A stretch of 64,000 nucleotides of DNA from an uncultured Ignisphaera sp. (GTDB lineage: Archaea; Thermoproteota; Thermoprotei_A; Sulfolobales; Ignisphaeraceae), in the NCBI GenBank assembly GCA_938074605.1, contig CALJEI010000003.1:1-64000 (forward strand). Reading direction: 5' to 3'. Numbering within the stretch: the stretch's first letter is position 1; every line of letters begins with the position of its first letter. A program made the position numbers and the translations under genes. The notes beneath the pieces are model-generated. The model was given only the letters and a program-made list of their open reading frames with translations. It was not told where the DNA came from and searched no databases. This document shows, one piece after another, positions 44,709-53,886 of this stretch.

Positions 44709-45962
44709 GTGAATATTGACAGAGTTGCAAGCATTATTGCAAATGTGCTTTATGTTGTTGAGAGAATGAGAATTCCTGTTAGAAAAGCTTTTGTATATGT
44801 ATGTAGAAGATTTGGTTGTGGCGCTACCGGTATCTCTAGAGAGGATCTATTTAAACTTTCCCGTGATTTTGTTTCAAACTACTATATGGTTAGATATATT
44901 GTTGAGAGTGTTAGAGGTGGATCTAGCTATAGCTATAGAATGTTGGCTAAAGTCTATCTCTATCTTAAGTTAAAGGAAAATGGTGGTACTATTCATAGTA
45001 AGCTTAAAAAAAGTATTCAAAGGGATGTCCCTAATATAGATAGTGTTGAGACGATTCCCATATGGGCAAGACTTTCATACCCTAGGTGGATCTATGATAA
45101 ACTCTTAGAGGTTTTACCTAGTAGTGATGTTGAAAAGCTTTTAGAGGCTATGAATAGAAAAATTCTGTGGATTAGGGTTAATACACTTAAGATTGATGTT
45201 GATAAAGCGTTCTACATTCTTGAGAGGGAGGGATTTGTGCTTGAATGTAATAAAGATGCACCATTTTTAGTTAGAGTTATTAAGAGTCCAAGACCTATTA
45301 GAAAGTTAGAGTTATTTAAAAATGGATCAATTATTTTACAGGATAGAGCAAGTGTGTTAACAGTACTAGCAGCAAAACCAGAAAAGAATATGGTTATATA
45401 TGATTTTGCTGCTGCTCCAGGTATAAAGACATCTCTCATAATGCAGCTTACAGAAAATAGGGCAAGAATAATAGCAATGGATTTCTCAATTAAGAGGCTA
45501 AATTCTATGAGAAGTCTTCTTAAACACTATGGGGTAGATATATCAAGAATTGATTTGATACATACGGATAGTAGAAGAATTTCATTTAGAGAAAAAGCTG
45601 ATTTAGCGCTCATAGATGCTGCATGTAGTAGTAGTGGTGCTATATCTAAGGATCCAAGCATAAAGATAATACTTAAAGAACAATCAATTCCAGCTAAAAT
45701 GAAGAACATACAAATAGATATACTATCTAATGCACTAAAACATAGTGTTACAGCTATCTATTCAGTTTGTTCTATTCTACCTGAAGAGGGTGAAGAGGTA
45801 GTTGAAGAGATAGCTAGAAGGACCTCCAGCCATAGATTGGTTGATACAGGATTAAGGGTTTCTAGAGGCTATAAAAAATATAGTGTATGGAATATTGTAA
45901 GTAGAACATTTCCACATATTGATAAATGTGAAGGATTTTTTATAGCTAGATTTGAGTCCTAG
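44709..45962 (+). CDS. NOL1/NOP2/Sun-family RNA m5C methyltransferase
   Basis: A protein of about 417 residues using S-adenosylmethionine to make 5-methylcytosine in rRNA or tRNA. N-terminal residues 1-120 form a NusB-like helical part. The catalytic domain has YDFAAAPGIKTSLIMQL (SAM-binding motif I), the D-A-A-C-S-S-S-G block with the release cysteine, and YSVCSILPEEGEEVVE with the second, nucleophilic-type cysteine motif. Start GTG 44709 has GGTG 4 nt upstream, preferred over GTG 44643. Confidence 0.85.
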   Translation: MNIDRVASIIANVLYVVERMRIPVRKAFVYVCRRFGCGATGISREDLFKLSRDFVSNYYMVRYIVESVRGGSSYSYRMLAKVYLYLKLKENGGTIHSKLKKSIQRDVPNIDSVETIPIWARLSYPRWIYDKLLEVLPSSDVEKLLEAMNRKILWIRVNTLKIDVDKAFYILEREGFVLECNKDAPFLVRVIKSPRPIRKLELFKNGSIILQDRASVLTVLAAKPEKNMVIYDFAAAPGIKTSLIMQLTENRARIIAMDFSIKRLNSMRSLLKHYGVDISRIDLIHTDSRRISFREKADLALIDAACSSSGAISKDPSIKIILKEQSIPAKMKNIQIDILSNALKHSVTAIYSVCSILPEEGEEVVEEIARRTSSHRLVDTGLRVSRGYKKYSVWNIVSRTFPHIDKCEGFFIARFES

Positions 45963-46068
45963 CCATGCTATATTTAATTTCTTTATTGGATTAATTATTT
46001 TCATCTTTATTTATATAGTTTTTATATATGCGAAACACTTATACCTCTAATTAGAGTGTATGTAGAAA

Positions 46069-46494
46069 TTGGGCGAGAATACGTTCCATAAAGTGGATAG
46101 GGATTCTGTGCCACATAGAAGGATAGTTATAACTAGGCAGAAGAGTGTTACTAGAATTAAGATGCTTGAACATATAGATGATTTGAGAATGCATGGAATA
46201 GAGATTGTGTTTGAACAAGATGGTACTGTCCATGTTTCTGGCTTTGGATATGGGTTTGCTAGTCCTATAAATATGTTTCAAAGTAGTGGTTTTTGGCACT
46301 GGGGGTCTGTATCCCTAGATAGAAATCCTGGTATTGATAGAGATATAGAGTGTGATGATTTAGCCTATATAGTGCAGAATATTGTTGATAGCCTTAGAGA
46401 CCCTGTTGTAGATGAATTTATTAAAGAGTTTATTAGAGGCTATTCTATGCATGGAAAAAAGGTTTGTGCAAAAATATATTTTGAGCTAGAATAG
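46069..46494 (+). CDS. Conserved-looking hypothetical protein
   Basis: A 141-residue soluble protein with HRRIVITRQKSVTRIK, a GIEIVFEQDGTVHVSGFGYGF hairpin-like stretch, a Trp/His pair in GFWHWGSVS, and CDDLAYIVQNIVD. No family is recognised. It starts at TTG 46069, preceded by an A/T-rich TATA-like element near 46010. The SD is weak, so a start at ATG 46159 remains possible. Convergent with the YkgJ-like gene, 13 bp between stops. Confidence 0.5.
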   Translation: MGENTFHKVDRDSVPHRRIVITRQKSVTRIKMLEHIDDLRMHGIEIVFEQDGTVHVSGFGYGFASPINMFQSSGFWHWGSVSLDRNPGIDRDIECDDLAYIVQNIVDSLRDPVVDEFIKEFIRGYSMHGKKVCAKIYFELE

Positions 46495-46507
46495 ATATAT
46501 TCTCCAG

Positions 46508-46984
46508 TTATCTAAATCTTGCTATCTCCCTTAAATTATTTGGCCATGGCGCAAGTGTATATCTCTTCAGCCACTCAACATCAATACTACTGTTTTTCAA
46601 AAACATAACAACTCTCTTTATAAAGTTCTCATCTATTCTTCCAGTAGCAGCTGCAGGACACTCAAGATCTAGATAGACAACTTTTTCACCTGTATTAAAA
46701 TCATAGTATAGCACTATAGGCCATAGCCTACAGTCGAAGGATCTATACTGATATATACTACATCTACCAATATCATCTAGAAATGGACATGGCTTTCCAT
46801 CTTTTGCACCAATAGCCTTTACATCGCCAATGGGGGTATTTATTGTAAATGCTATCTTTCTAAACCTATCCTCTTCCTCTGGTAGCAATACGGCATAGAA
46901 TCTCTTACAGCAGTTAACACTACATCCCCTACATATATCACTAAAATCTACAAAAGATAGAGCTTTGGCTAACTCACTATCCAT
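46508..46984 (-). CDS. YkgJ-family Fe-S/zinc cysteine cluster protein
   Basis: A protein of about 158 residues. Near the N-terminus CRGCSVNCC gives the C-x2-C-x3-C-C arrangement, with further cysteines in PCPFLDDIGRCSIYQYRSFDCRLWP. This is the YkgJ (CxxCxxxCC) family, thought to bind an iron-sulfur cluster or metal; its function is not known. ATG 46984 is chosen; a GTG at 46999 with GGTG at its edge is the alternative. Followed on the minus side by an SD-less gap; no operon partner. Confidence 0.75.
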   Translation of the reverse strand: MDSELAKALSFVDFSDICRGCSVNCCKRFYAVLLPEEEDRFRKIAFTINTPIGDVKAIGAKDGKPCPFLDDIGRCSIYQYRSFDCRLWPIVLYYDFNTGEKVVYLDLECPAAATGRIDENFIKRVVMFLKNSSIDVEWLKRYTLAPWPNNLREIARFR

Positions 46985-46999
46985 CGAAACACATAACAC

Positions 47000-47526
47000 C
47001 TTCTGTTATAACTACTGTTTATGTTTAAGAATTTTAAGGATTTGTTCTATAGCAATATATTACAGCAAGAATATTGGATGTAAAGACCCTGTAGATGTAG
47101 CTTAAAATACAACACATTTAGCTTTAGCCCAGCGTTGTTATCTAGGTTTTATAGAGGTTTATGGTGGTTGGCTTATTGTTTGGAAAATTGTATTTTTCTT
47201 TAGAAGAACTAGATGGAGTAGATTGCAATTTAAGATGTGGGGATCTAGGGTTATCCTAAATGCATCTAGTGGTGATGTAGACCCAAGATCTATGTAGAGG
47301 GAAATAGAAAACAGTAAAGCTAATTACTGTGATTATATGGAGGATGAGTCCCTCCTCTACTACTTGTAAGTTGCTTTACCTGGTGATGTGTAGTAGGATA
47401 GTATTTTTAGCTATAGTTGAATGTTGTTATTTATATGTAGCTAGCTATATATTGTTATTGGTGTTATAGTCATCTAAAGTTTATTAGGTGGATTGACCTA
47501 TTTTTCATAGCGTCTAGGTGTTTGGC
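47000..47526. other. Gene-free stretch with paired stems
   Basis: About 525 bp between the divergently oriented YkgJ-like and alaX genes. No frame looks coding for more than a short run. The only feature I see is a set of nested inverted repeats at 47293-47359, listed separately. The last part contains AT-rich segments that should include the promoter for alaX, but no single element stands out. Confidence 0.5.
47293..47359 (+). other. Nested stem-loop, possible structured RNA or signal
   Basis: GTAGAGGGA (47293-47301) pairs, with a bulge of a few bases, with TCCCTCCTCTAC (47348-47359). Inside, ACAGTAA (47310-47316) pairs perfectly with TTACTGT (47323-47329) across a 6-nt loop. It is too AT-rich to be a stable ncRNA at very high temperature, so it may instead be a transcription or processing signal. 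Confidence 0.3.
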
Positions 47527-48255
47527 ATGTCTATCTCTACAGAGCTTCTATATCAAGTTGATAGCTATTTAAAGGAATTTGAGGCTAAGGTTGTAGAGGT
47601 TTTAGATAAAGGTATTGTATTGGATAGAACGGCTTTTCATCCTAGGACAGGTGGTGTTGCTAATGATCTTGGTACAATTTTTGTTAATGGTAGGAGGATG
47701 GATGTTGTAGATGTCTATATCGATAAAGAGAAAAGGTCTATAGTTCATGTGGTTGAAGGGTCTCTAGATGGTATAGAATCTGGTGTAGTAGCTAGGGGCA
47801 TTATTGATTGGGGTAGAAGGTATAGGTTGATGAGACTTCATACAGCTGCACATATACTTGCAGCAGTTATGTATAGAGACTATGGTACTCTTATAACTGG
47901 TGGTAACATTGAGCCTGATCATGCATATGATGATTATAGCCTAGAGAAATTTGATAGAAAAATCTTTGAGGAAGCTATTCTAAAGGCTAATGAAATTGCT
48001 AAGCGCGGCATAGAGATAAAGATATACTGGCTTAAAAGAGATGAAGCTCTTAAAGTACCAGGTGTAGTTAAACTTGCAGAAAGAATGCCTCCTGAGGTAG
48101 AGACTCTAAGAATTGTTGAAATACCTGGTATAGATATACAGGCTGATGGAGGACCCCATGTAAAAAACACTATAGAGGTAGGTGAAATAGTGATGCTTAA
48201 AGCTGAAAATAGAGGAAGAAATAGAAAAAGACTATACTACACCGTAAAACCATAA
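47527..48255 (+). CDS. alaX: Alanyl-tRNA editing protein AlaX
   Basis: A 242-residue free-standing editing domain that hydrolyses mischarged Ser- or Gly-tRNA(Ala). LDRTAFHPRTGGVANDLG is the glycine-rich motif; MRLHTAAHILAAVMYRDYG holds the H-x-x-x-H metal motif (HTAAH), and DIQADGGPHVKNTIEVGEI the Cys/His block in which the usual Cys is replaced by Ala-Asp-Gly-Gly-x-His. Length suggests an AlaX-M form. ATG 47527 has GGTGTT 4 nt upstream; GTG 47518 would add three residues. Confidence 0.85.
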   Translation: MSISTELLYQVDSYLKEFEAKVVEVLDKGIVLDRTAFHPRTGGVANDLGTIFVNGRRMDVVDVYIDKEKRSIVHVVEGSLDGIESGVVARGIIDWGRRYRLMRLHTAAHILAAVMYRDYGTLITGGNIEPDHAYDDYSLEKFDRKIFEEAILKANEIAKRGIEIKIYWLKRDEALKVPGVVKLAERMPPEVETLRIVEIPGIDIQADGGPHVKNTIEVGEIVMLKAENRGRNRKRLYYTVKP

Positions 48256-48483
48256 CAGTATTTCTTAACTTAATATACTTTAACACAACTTAGAAAATAT
48301 ATCAAAACAAATCCTAAGTAAAGATCTATAGTATAAGTTTCTATTAGAAGATAGAAATGTCTCTACTTTAGTGATGACTCGATAGCCATTAGAGGTTATA
48401 GTATTGATAAATGGGGAGGGTTATTGCTATACACCAGGGAGTATTGTGTTTTGTAGCTTTGAAGGGGGTGTGGTTTGAAAGTA

Positions 48484-49044
48484 TTATATGAGTCCTGCTA
48501 AGCCTATTGCTAATCCTATTACTGCAGATATTAGTATAAGTATTATTGGGTCGGCACCAAATTTTACAATGGCAGTAAATACAGTTATTGCAATTAGTAT
48601 TGTTACTACTGTTTGAAATGTGTTAAGGTCTTTAAATACTCCTCGTATAACTGTTATGAGTGCTACTGTAATTAGCCCTACTATAGCTGCTCTAATACCA
48701 AATAGTATACTTCTTGTAATTATATGGTGGTAGAAGTTTGTAAGTACAGTTGCTATAGCTAGTATCACTATAAATGCTGGCATAACAATACCTATAGTTG
48801 CTATTAGAGCTCCTACAAATCCCCCAAGTTTATAGCCTATATATGTTGCAGAGTTTATCGCTATTGGACCTGGTGTAGATTCAGCAATTGCTATTATATC
48901 TATAAATTCATCGTCAGAAAGCCATTTATTTCTATCTACAACTTCATATCTAAGGATAGGAATCATGGCATAGCCACCGCCAAACATAACAAAACCTATT
49001 TTTAGAAATGTTATAAATAGTGTAAAGAGTATGGCAAAATTCAT
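48484..49044 (-). CDS. chrA: Chromate transporter, single-domain ChrA
   Basis: A 186-residue membrane protein of about six helices matching one half of a chromate ion transporter. Motifs: GFVMFGGGYAMIPILRYEVV and AIAESTPGPIAINSATYIGYKLGG. Short ChrA proteins work as pairs encoded by two adjacent genes; here only one is found, so it may form homodimers, or the second half was lost. Chromate export is the known activity, though sulfate or other oxyanions are possible. ATG with GGTGGT 3 nt upstream. Lies 35 bp after the HAD phosphatase gene. Confidence 0.82.
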   Translation of the reverse strand: MNFAILFTLFITFLKIGFVMFGGGYAMIPILRYEVVDRNKWLSDDEFIDIIAIAESTPGPIAINSATYIGYKLGGFVGALIATIGIVMPAFIVILAIATVLTNFYHHIITRSILFGIRAAIVGLITVALITVIRGVFKDLNTFQTVVTILIAITVFTAIVKFGADPIILILISAVIGLAIGLAGLI

Positions 49045-49079
49045 AGCACCACCTATAACTACAGTTTACTGTTGCTTCT

Positions 49080-49742
49080 TTAAACTGTTTTCTGCTTTAG
49101 CAACAATTTAACAATCTCAATAACATCATCTATATTGTAGGCATAGAATGTCGGTTTTACATCAACATCACTACACTTCTTCCAGCATATAAGTATGGAT
49201 ATTGCCCCAAGCCTACTAGCTGGCACTATATCATATTTTGTATCGCCAACAACTATAGCCTCGCTGGGTCTAACACCAATTCTCTCCATAGCTTTAATAA
49301 ACATCTCGGGATTAGGCTTTCTATTAACAACCTCATCACTTCCAACATAAGCATCAATATAGCTATATATACCAATTCTCTTAAGTATAGCCTCTATGGT
49401 TTCCCTACTTGTCGATGATGCAATTGCAATACTAAGCCCTAATTCCTTAAGCTTTTGAATACCGCCAACAACACCTGGAAATGGTGTTATTCTATCTATT
49501 TTTTCAAGATATATCTTTCTCTTAACCTCTGCTAAACTTTTTGCCTTAGACTCATCACCAGTTATAATAAGTGCAATATCCTCTGCAGCTAAACCAACTA
49601 AATCCCTAATTAAATCAATTGTAGAGCTATCAAGCTTTACAGGTATTTCAAGTTTTCTACATGCCTCTAGCCATGAGATTAGATGGATATTAATACTATC
49701 AACAAGTGTTCCATCGAGATCAAAGACAATACCTCTTACTAT
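49080..49742 (-). CDS. HAD-superfamily hydrolase with putative ATA start
   Basis: A 220-residue phosphatase when started at ATA 49742. The first standard start (ATG 49304) would drop residues 1-146, including the catalytic FDLDGTLVDS block (nucleophile Asp near residue 8), the cap domain, and motif II (IAIASSTSRETIEA). The remaining motifs are RKPNPEMFIKAM and VVGDTKYDIVPASRLG. ATA is 5 nt after GGTGGT; only one codon separates it from an in-frame TAA that overlaps the SD. No internal stop or frameshift. Likely a beta-phosphoglucomutase/phosphoglycolate-type phosphatase; exact substrate unknown. Confidence 0.75.
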   Translation of the reverse strand: MVRGIVFDLDGTLVDSINIHLISWLEACRKLEIPVKLDSSTIDLIRDLVGLAAEDIALIITGDESKAKSLAEVKRKIYLEKIDRITPFPGVVGGIQKLKELGLSIAIASSTSRETIEAILKRIGIYSYIDAYVGSDEVVNRKPNPEMFIKAMERIGVRPSEAIVVGDTKYDIVPASRLGAISILICWKKCSDVDVKPTFYAYNIDDVIEIVKLLLKQKTV

Positions 49743-50104
49743 GGTTTACCACCTACTTAAAGAGGTTAAATACCCTAAAACTAATAAGCTTTAACATTTA
49801 GTTAATTTAAGCTAAATCCTAATACAAGCTATTTCTATAACTGAAATTAGTCTATATTGTTCTACTACCAAAAGCTGCTATAATGCATGTGGGGTAAAGA
49901 TCTAGTATCCACATTCAAATCAACAACGATATATTATTATCTAGTTAGATTACTATACTTTGTCCTTAACCATAGCCATATAGATTTAGAAGATTTGCTA
50001 GCTGGATAGTTCTGCTACTGCTATCCATAGCTATGGCTAGTGGTATGTAGTTCAAATTCTAACTATTTTAATTTATGGGGTAATGCCCTATAATGATTTT
50101 TCTT
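49743..50104. other. Intergenic stretch with short palindrome
   Basis: About 360 bp between the HAD gene and the DUF3786 gene, both on the minus strand. GGATAG (50004-50009) pairs with CTATCC (50021-50026) across 11 nt, directly followed by the 12-bp palindrome CCATAGCTATGG (50025-50036). No open frame looks coding. These short symmetries could be operator-like or chance. Confidence 0.35.
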
Positions 50105-50767
50105 TTAGTCAGCACAAGTATATCTATATCCGCCAAAGCTAATTTTATCTATATCCAGATTTAGCATTTTAGCCAAAGACAGTATTATTCTAGCTGTTAG
50201 TGCTCGTGCAATCCCCATGGCAGCCTCACAGATATCCGCAACATCTGTACCGAGATAGTTGGGGGCTGTTTTATCGAATAATACTTCACTTGATGGTGGT
50301 ATACCTTCTTCACCAGCCCATACGACAAGCACTATAGGTACTCTTGGCAATGCATATATTTTTATTGCAGCATCCCCAATTTCAATTGGTTGATAGTTAA
50401 ATGGTTTAGCAGCTCTATATAGAAGCTGTGGGTCTGTTCCAAACAGTCTCTCTATAGCCTCCATATTTCTTCTTAGATTGGGGCAGTGGATAAATGGGCA
50501 TAGCTGACGTGATAGCGAGATTAGCTCACCTACCTCCTCAACCTCGCTTTTAGTTTCTGAATAGAGTGACAATATGTAGTATAGGCTTATACTTTCTCTA
50601 TCTGTTAAAAATCTCTCAAGAACTTCATCATATATTGAACCATCTACAAGATTTAGTCGTAAACCAAAGAATTTAAGTTCGTTACCCTTTTCAAAACCAA
50701 GTCTTCCAGAGAGACTTCTAATTCTATCCTTAACTTTCTCCCAGGACCACTGCTCCCAAAAACTCAC
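50105..50767 (-). CDS. DUF3786-family protein
   Basis: A protein of about 220 residues beginning SFWEQWSWEKVKDRIRSLSGRLG. The late block VPIVLVVWAGEEGIPPSSEVLFDKTAPNYLGTDVADICEAA, with its W-x-G-x-E-x-x-P-P-S and the F-D-x-x-x-x-x-Y-L pattern, is the DUF3786 signature. The cysteines in LCPFIHCPN could take part in metal or cluster binding. The family is sometimes found near corrinoid-dependent enzymes; here no such neighbour is adjacent. GTG 50767 has GGTGAT 4 nt upstream, so the GTG is chosen over a TTG at 50779. Confidence 0.7.
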   Translation of the reverse strand: MSFWEQWSWEKVKDRIRSLSGRLGFEKGNELKFFGLRLNLVDGSIYDEVLERFLTDRESISLYYILSLYSETKSEVEEVGELISLSRQLCPFIHCPNLRRNMEAIERLFGTDPQLLYRAAKPFNYQPIEIGDAAIKIYALPRVPIVLVVWAGEEGIPPSSEVLFDKTAPNYLGTDVADICEAAMGIARALTARIILSLAKMLNLDIDKISFGGYRYTCAD

Positions 50768-50987
50768 TAAAATCACCAAAAACAGCTCTCTAGTATGTCC
50801 CTATTAAATTTTTTGTTATACACAGAGTTTAGTATAGGTTCATTAAACTGTAGATAGGTGGAGAGACTATACCTCTATATAGCTAATTATTGATGGATAC
50901 TATTACTATTCTTCCAATACGGTTTATCTACACTGTTTATGGGTGGAGTTTATTTTAAAGTAATTCAATGACTACTCAACATTTTTA

Positions 50988-52268
50988 TTAATCCTTTAGT
51001 GGATATCTTGAGAATATTACTGCTGCAGGTATCAATATTAGAGCACTAAAAATGTAGGCTACTCTAATACCAAGATCTGCACCTGTGGTATAGCCTAAAT
51101 GCTCTAAAAATATTGATGTTAAAACTCCTGCTAAACCAGCCATACTTTTTGTAATAAATCCCTGTGCTCCAAAGTATATAGCCTCTCTTCTATACCCTGT
51201 GATTTTTTCATCAATATCAGTTATATCTGCTATAAATGCATTAGGGAGCATTAGTAGTGGTGTAGCAAAAAATCCAAACAATATCCCTATTCCAACTAGA
51301 AATGCTATAGGCTCTACTCTAACTATACCTACCAGGGAAGCTACTATAGTTGGTATAGCAAAAAGACCCATACCGAGTAGGTATACCTTCTTCTTACCAT
51401 ATCGAATTGCTAGTTTTCTATATAGTGGTAGTGTTAGTATTGAGACTACTATCAGTGGAAGATAGACTATAGCAACATAGGATTTGTCTAAACCAGCTGA
51501 AACTGTAATTAGATATGGTAATACAATTTGTATTATTGTTGTTGATAGTACTAGTATGGCTGTTGGGATAAGGTATATTAGAAATACTCGATTTGTATAG
51601 GTTATCTTAAGAGCTCTCCACAGACTTAGTTTTTCAGCAATTTTCCCTCTATCTATAACCTTCTCCCTAAAGATTAGCACTATTGAAAGCATACTTGTTG
51701 TAGCAATAACTGTTAGTGCTAGAGATGTATTTAGATAGCCAAGTATAGTAAGAAGAATTGGAACTATAACACCGCCTATAACTAGTGAGAGCTGGCTAAA
51801 GAAAGTTTGATATGTTACTAACTTAATACGCTCACTAGACGAAGATGCAATCTCTGGTAATAGGGCTAGATATGGGGCCATAGCAGCTGTATACCCAAAC
51901 CAAAATACACCCAATAGAATACTAGCATAGATAGCATTCCATATTGAGAAACCTTGTATTAAAGGTCTCCATATAACCACTTGACTAAACGCCATTGCAA
52001 TAAATCCAGCAACTATAAATGGTCTTCTCCTCCCCCATCTAGTTAAAATTTTATCACTCCAGTGGCCTATCAATGGATCAGAAACAGCATCAATAACACG
52101 ACCAAACAATATAGCAGAACCCATAATAACTATAGGGGCTAAGCCAATATTATCAGGGGGACAGTAGTAGTAGAGAAGCCATCCAACAATAAGTGAAGAT
52201 CCTATACCCATCAAACTACCATATCCATATAAAAGAGCTTTTAAACTAGATACCTCCCCTTCAGACAC
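50988..52268 (-). CDS. GPH-family sugar/glycoside symporter
   Basis: A protein of about 426 residues with 12 TM helices of the glycoside-pentoside-hexuronide:cation symporter family. Diagnostic are FGRVIDAVSDPLIGHWSDK, followed by TRWGRRRPFIVAG, in the first cytoplasmic loop, and a shorter echo in the C-terminal half (LYRKLAIRYGKKKVYLLG). It probably imports a sugar or uronide; no metabolic gene next to it shows which. GTG 52268 follows GGTGTT by 5 nt. Confidence 0.82.
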   Translation of the reverse strand: MSEGEVSSLKALLYGYGSLMGIGSSLIVGWLLYYYCPPDNIGLAPIVIMGSAILFGRVIDAVSDPLIGHWSDKILTRWGRRRPFIVAGFIAMAFSQVVIWRPLIQGFSIWNAIYASILLGVFWFGYTAAMAPYLALLPEIASSSSERIKLVTYQTFFSQLSLVIGGVIVPILLTILGYLNTSLALTVIATTSMLSIVLIFREKVIDRGKIAEKLSLWRALKITYTNRVFLIYLIPTAILVLSTTIIQIVLPYLITVSAGLDKSYVAIVYLPLIVVSILTLPLYRKLAIRYGKKKVYLLGMGLFAIPTIVASLVGIVRVEPIAFLVGIGILFGFFATPLLMLPNAFIADITDIDEKITGYRREAIYFGAQGFITKSMAGLAGVLTSIFLEHLGYTTGADLGIRVAYIFSALILIPAAVIFSRYPLKD

Positions 52269-52442
52269 ATCCAAACACCAACAAAACAGCAAAACACATA
52301 GCTATATATAGCTTACTGTATTTATTGATGAATACCCCAAATCTAGAAAAATTCAGATAAAATTACTTAGCTGTTTATCTAGATGTAGCATATCCAATAA
52401 AACAGATGTTGATCAACCTATAGATGGTTTAGCAATTAAGAT

Positions 52443-52687
52443 GAGAATACAAGATGCTATAATATAGAAATAGCTGTCTATATGATAACAACACTATATG
52501 TTACAGCACTAATTATGAAAATCATTTAACTCTAGATATTCATTTAAGACATATCCATATTACGGCTAGAGATCCCTGGATACTGAGCAGACTATACATC
52601 GTAGCCATAAGATCTATAGCTATTACTACACTAAATAACAAGAATGATATGATGCAATATATTAAAAGAAAATATAAGCACTATTAG
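52443..52687 (+). pseudogene. Possible short coding remnant
   Basis: A plus-strand run reads ENTRCYNIEIAVYMITTLYV to a stop near 52528. Shifting one frame continues as NHLTLDIHLRHIHITARDPW, then SRLYIVAIRSIAITTLNNKN to a stop at 52685-52687. The flow and codon choice look gene-like, but the piece is short and no family is recognised. The other parts of the 52.27-52.83 kb gap carry only a promoter. Confidence 0.3.
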
Positions 52688-52780
52688 AATACTGTCTATG
52701 GTTTGTAGTAAATCTATGGAGAGTATAGAGAATCTGTATTGATTTCAATTATAGAGATAAAGATGCCTATGATTATGGAC

Positions 52781-52796
52781 AAAAAATTTATAAAAG
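52781..52796 (+). promoter_or_regulatory. TATA element for first Dpp operon
   Basis: The run AAAAAATTTATAAAAG lies about 40 bp before the ATG 52830 of dppB, at the normal TATA distance (initiation about 25 bp downstream, short leader). GGTGTG, the SD, lies 7 nt before the ATG. Confidence 0.55.
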
Positions 52797-52829
52797 CAGG
52801 ATAGATAGGAAATACTGGTGTGTAATTAG

Positions 52830-53885
52830 ATGGCCGATAGAGGTCTACGGCCAAAACCTAAATCTCTAGGCTTTATGGCCACCCCATTGGTGCAGAGTTT
52901 GATTGAAAGATTAATCCTTGTGATTTTTACTATATGGACTGGTTTAACTATATCATTTCTTGTAACTAGATTAAGTCCTCGAAATCCTGCAGAACAAGTT
53001 CTTTCAAGAATTCAGGGTGCAGGAGTATTTATGAGACCTGAGGAGATAGAGGCTATGAGGAGAACCGTAATGGGGCTTTTCGGGCTGGATAAGCCTTTGT
53101 GGGAACAGTATATCTCTTTTCTACAATCAGTCCTCACATTTAAATTTGGGCCATCACTTTTAAACTTTCCTGTTCCTGCAAATGATATTATATCCCTTTA
53201 TATGCCCTGGACAATCTTTCTATTGTTAACAGCTACCATAATATCATGGATTATTGGTGTAGTTGTTGGAATAGTGATGGGTATATGGGAGCATAAGAAA
53301 GCTGTAAAAATTCTTGAATATACATTTATCACTATATTTCCTCTACCATATGTTGTTTTAGCTATTGCATTTCTAATAATTTTTGTAGGAATATTACGGA
53401 TATATATAGGGGTTACCATTGTTCCAACCTTTACCCTAAGTTTAGAAACACTATCAGCAATGTTTTCAAGGGCATGGCTACCTGCACTCTCCATAATAGT
53501 GCTTTCAATCATTAATTGGGCTATGGGATCGCTTGCCTTAGCTAGAACGGCTAAGAGGGAGCCACATGTATTCTATGCTATGGTGAGAGGAATTCCAACA
53601 AATCTTTTACTTAAACGCTATATTGGAAAAAATGTACTAATTCTTCAAGTAACAGCACTAGCTCTAAGTCTAGGAGGCATATTTGGTGGAGCTCTAGCTA
53701 CAGAGTATATATTTAATTATCCGGGGCTGGGGACGCTACTCTATAATTCTATTGTTACAAACGACTTCAATACAATGCTTGGAATTATAACATATTCAAT
53801 ACTAGGCGTAACTATAGCCTCTTTTGTAATCGATATGGTGTATCCATTTATAGATCCAAGAGTAAGATATGGAGGAGGTGAATAG
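52830..53885 (+). CDS. dppB: ABC peptide transporter permease (DppB-like)
   Basis: A 351-residue inner-membrane permease of the peptide/nickel (Opp/Dpp) ABC importer. It starts with a long first TM after RPKPKSLGFMATPLVQSLIERL and has the standard TM pattern with a large loop between TM1 and TM2. The EAA-like cytoplasmic loop MVRGIPTNLLLKRYIGKNVLI sits near residue 255, and the GGALATEYIFNYPGLGTLLY signature is near residue 290. First gene of an operon B-C-D-F followed by a separately promoted binding protein. Substrate may be peptides or oligosaccharides. Confidence 0.87.
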   Translation: MADRGLRPKPKSLGFMATPLVQSLIERLILVIFTIWTGLTISFLVTRLSPRNPAEQVLSRIQGAGVFMRPEEIEAMRRTVMGLFGLDKPLWEQYISFLQSVLTFKFGPSLLNFPVPANDIISLYMPWTIFLLLTATIISWIIGVVVGIVMGIWEHKKAVKILEYTFITIFPLPYVVLAIAFLIIFVGILRIYIGVTIVPTFTLSLETLSAMFSRAWLPALSIIVLSIINWAMGSLALARTAKREPHVFYAMVRGIPTNLLLKRYIGKNVLILQVTALALSLGGIFGGALATEYIFNYPGLGTLLYNSIVTNDFNTMLGIITYSILGVTIASFVIDMVYPFIDPRVRYGGGE

Positions 53886-53886
53886 A

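Noticed and set aside
49080-49304. A 74-residue gene from ATG 49304
   Set aside because: It is only the C-terminal third of a HAD hydrolase whose catalytic block is encoded in frame upstream.
50003-50070. tRNA-like segment with TTCAAAT and a 6-bp outer stem
   Set aside because: The distance between the pairing strands is about 61 nt, the T stem does not pair, and no anticodon arm is visible.
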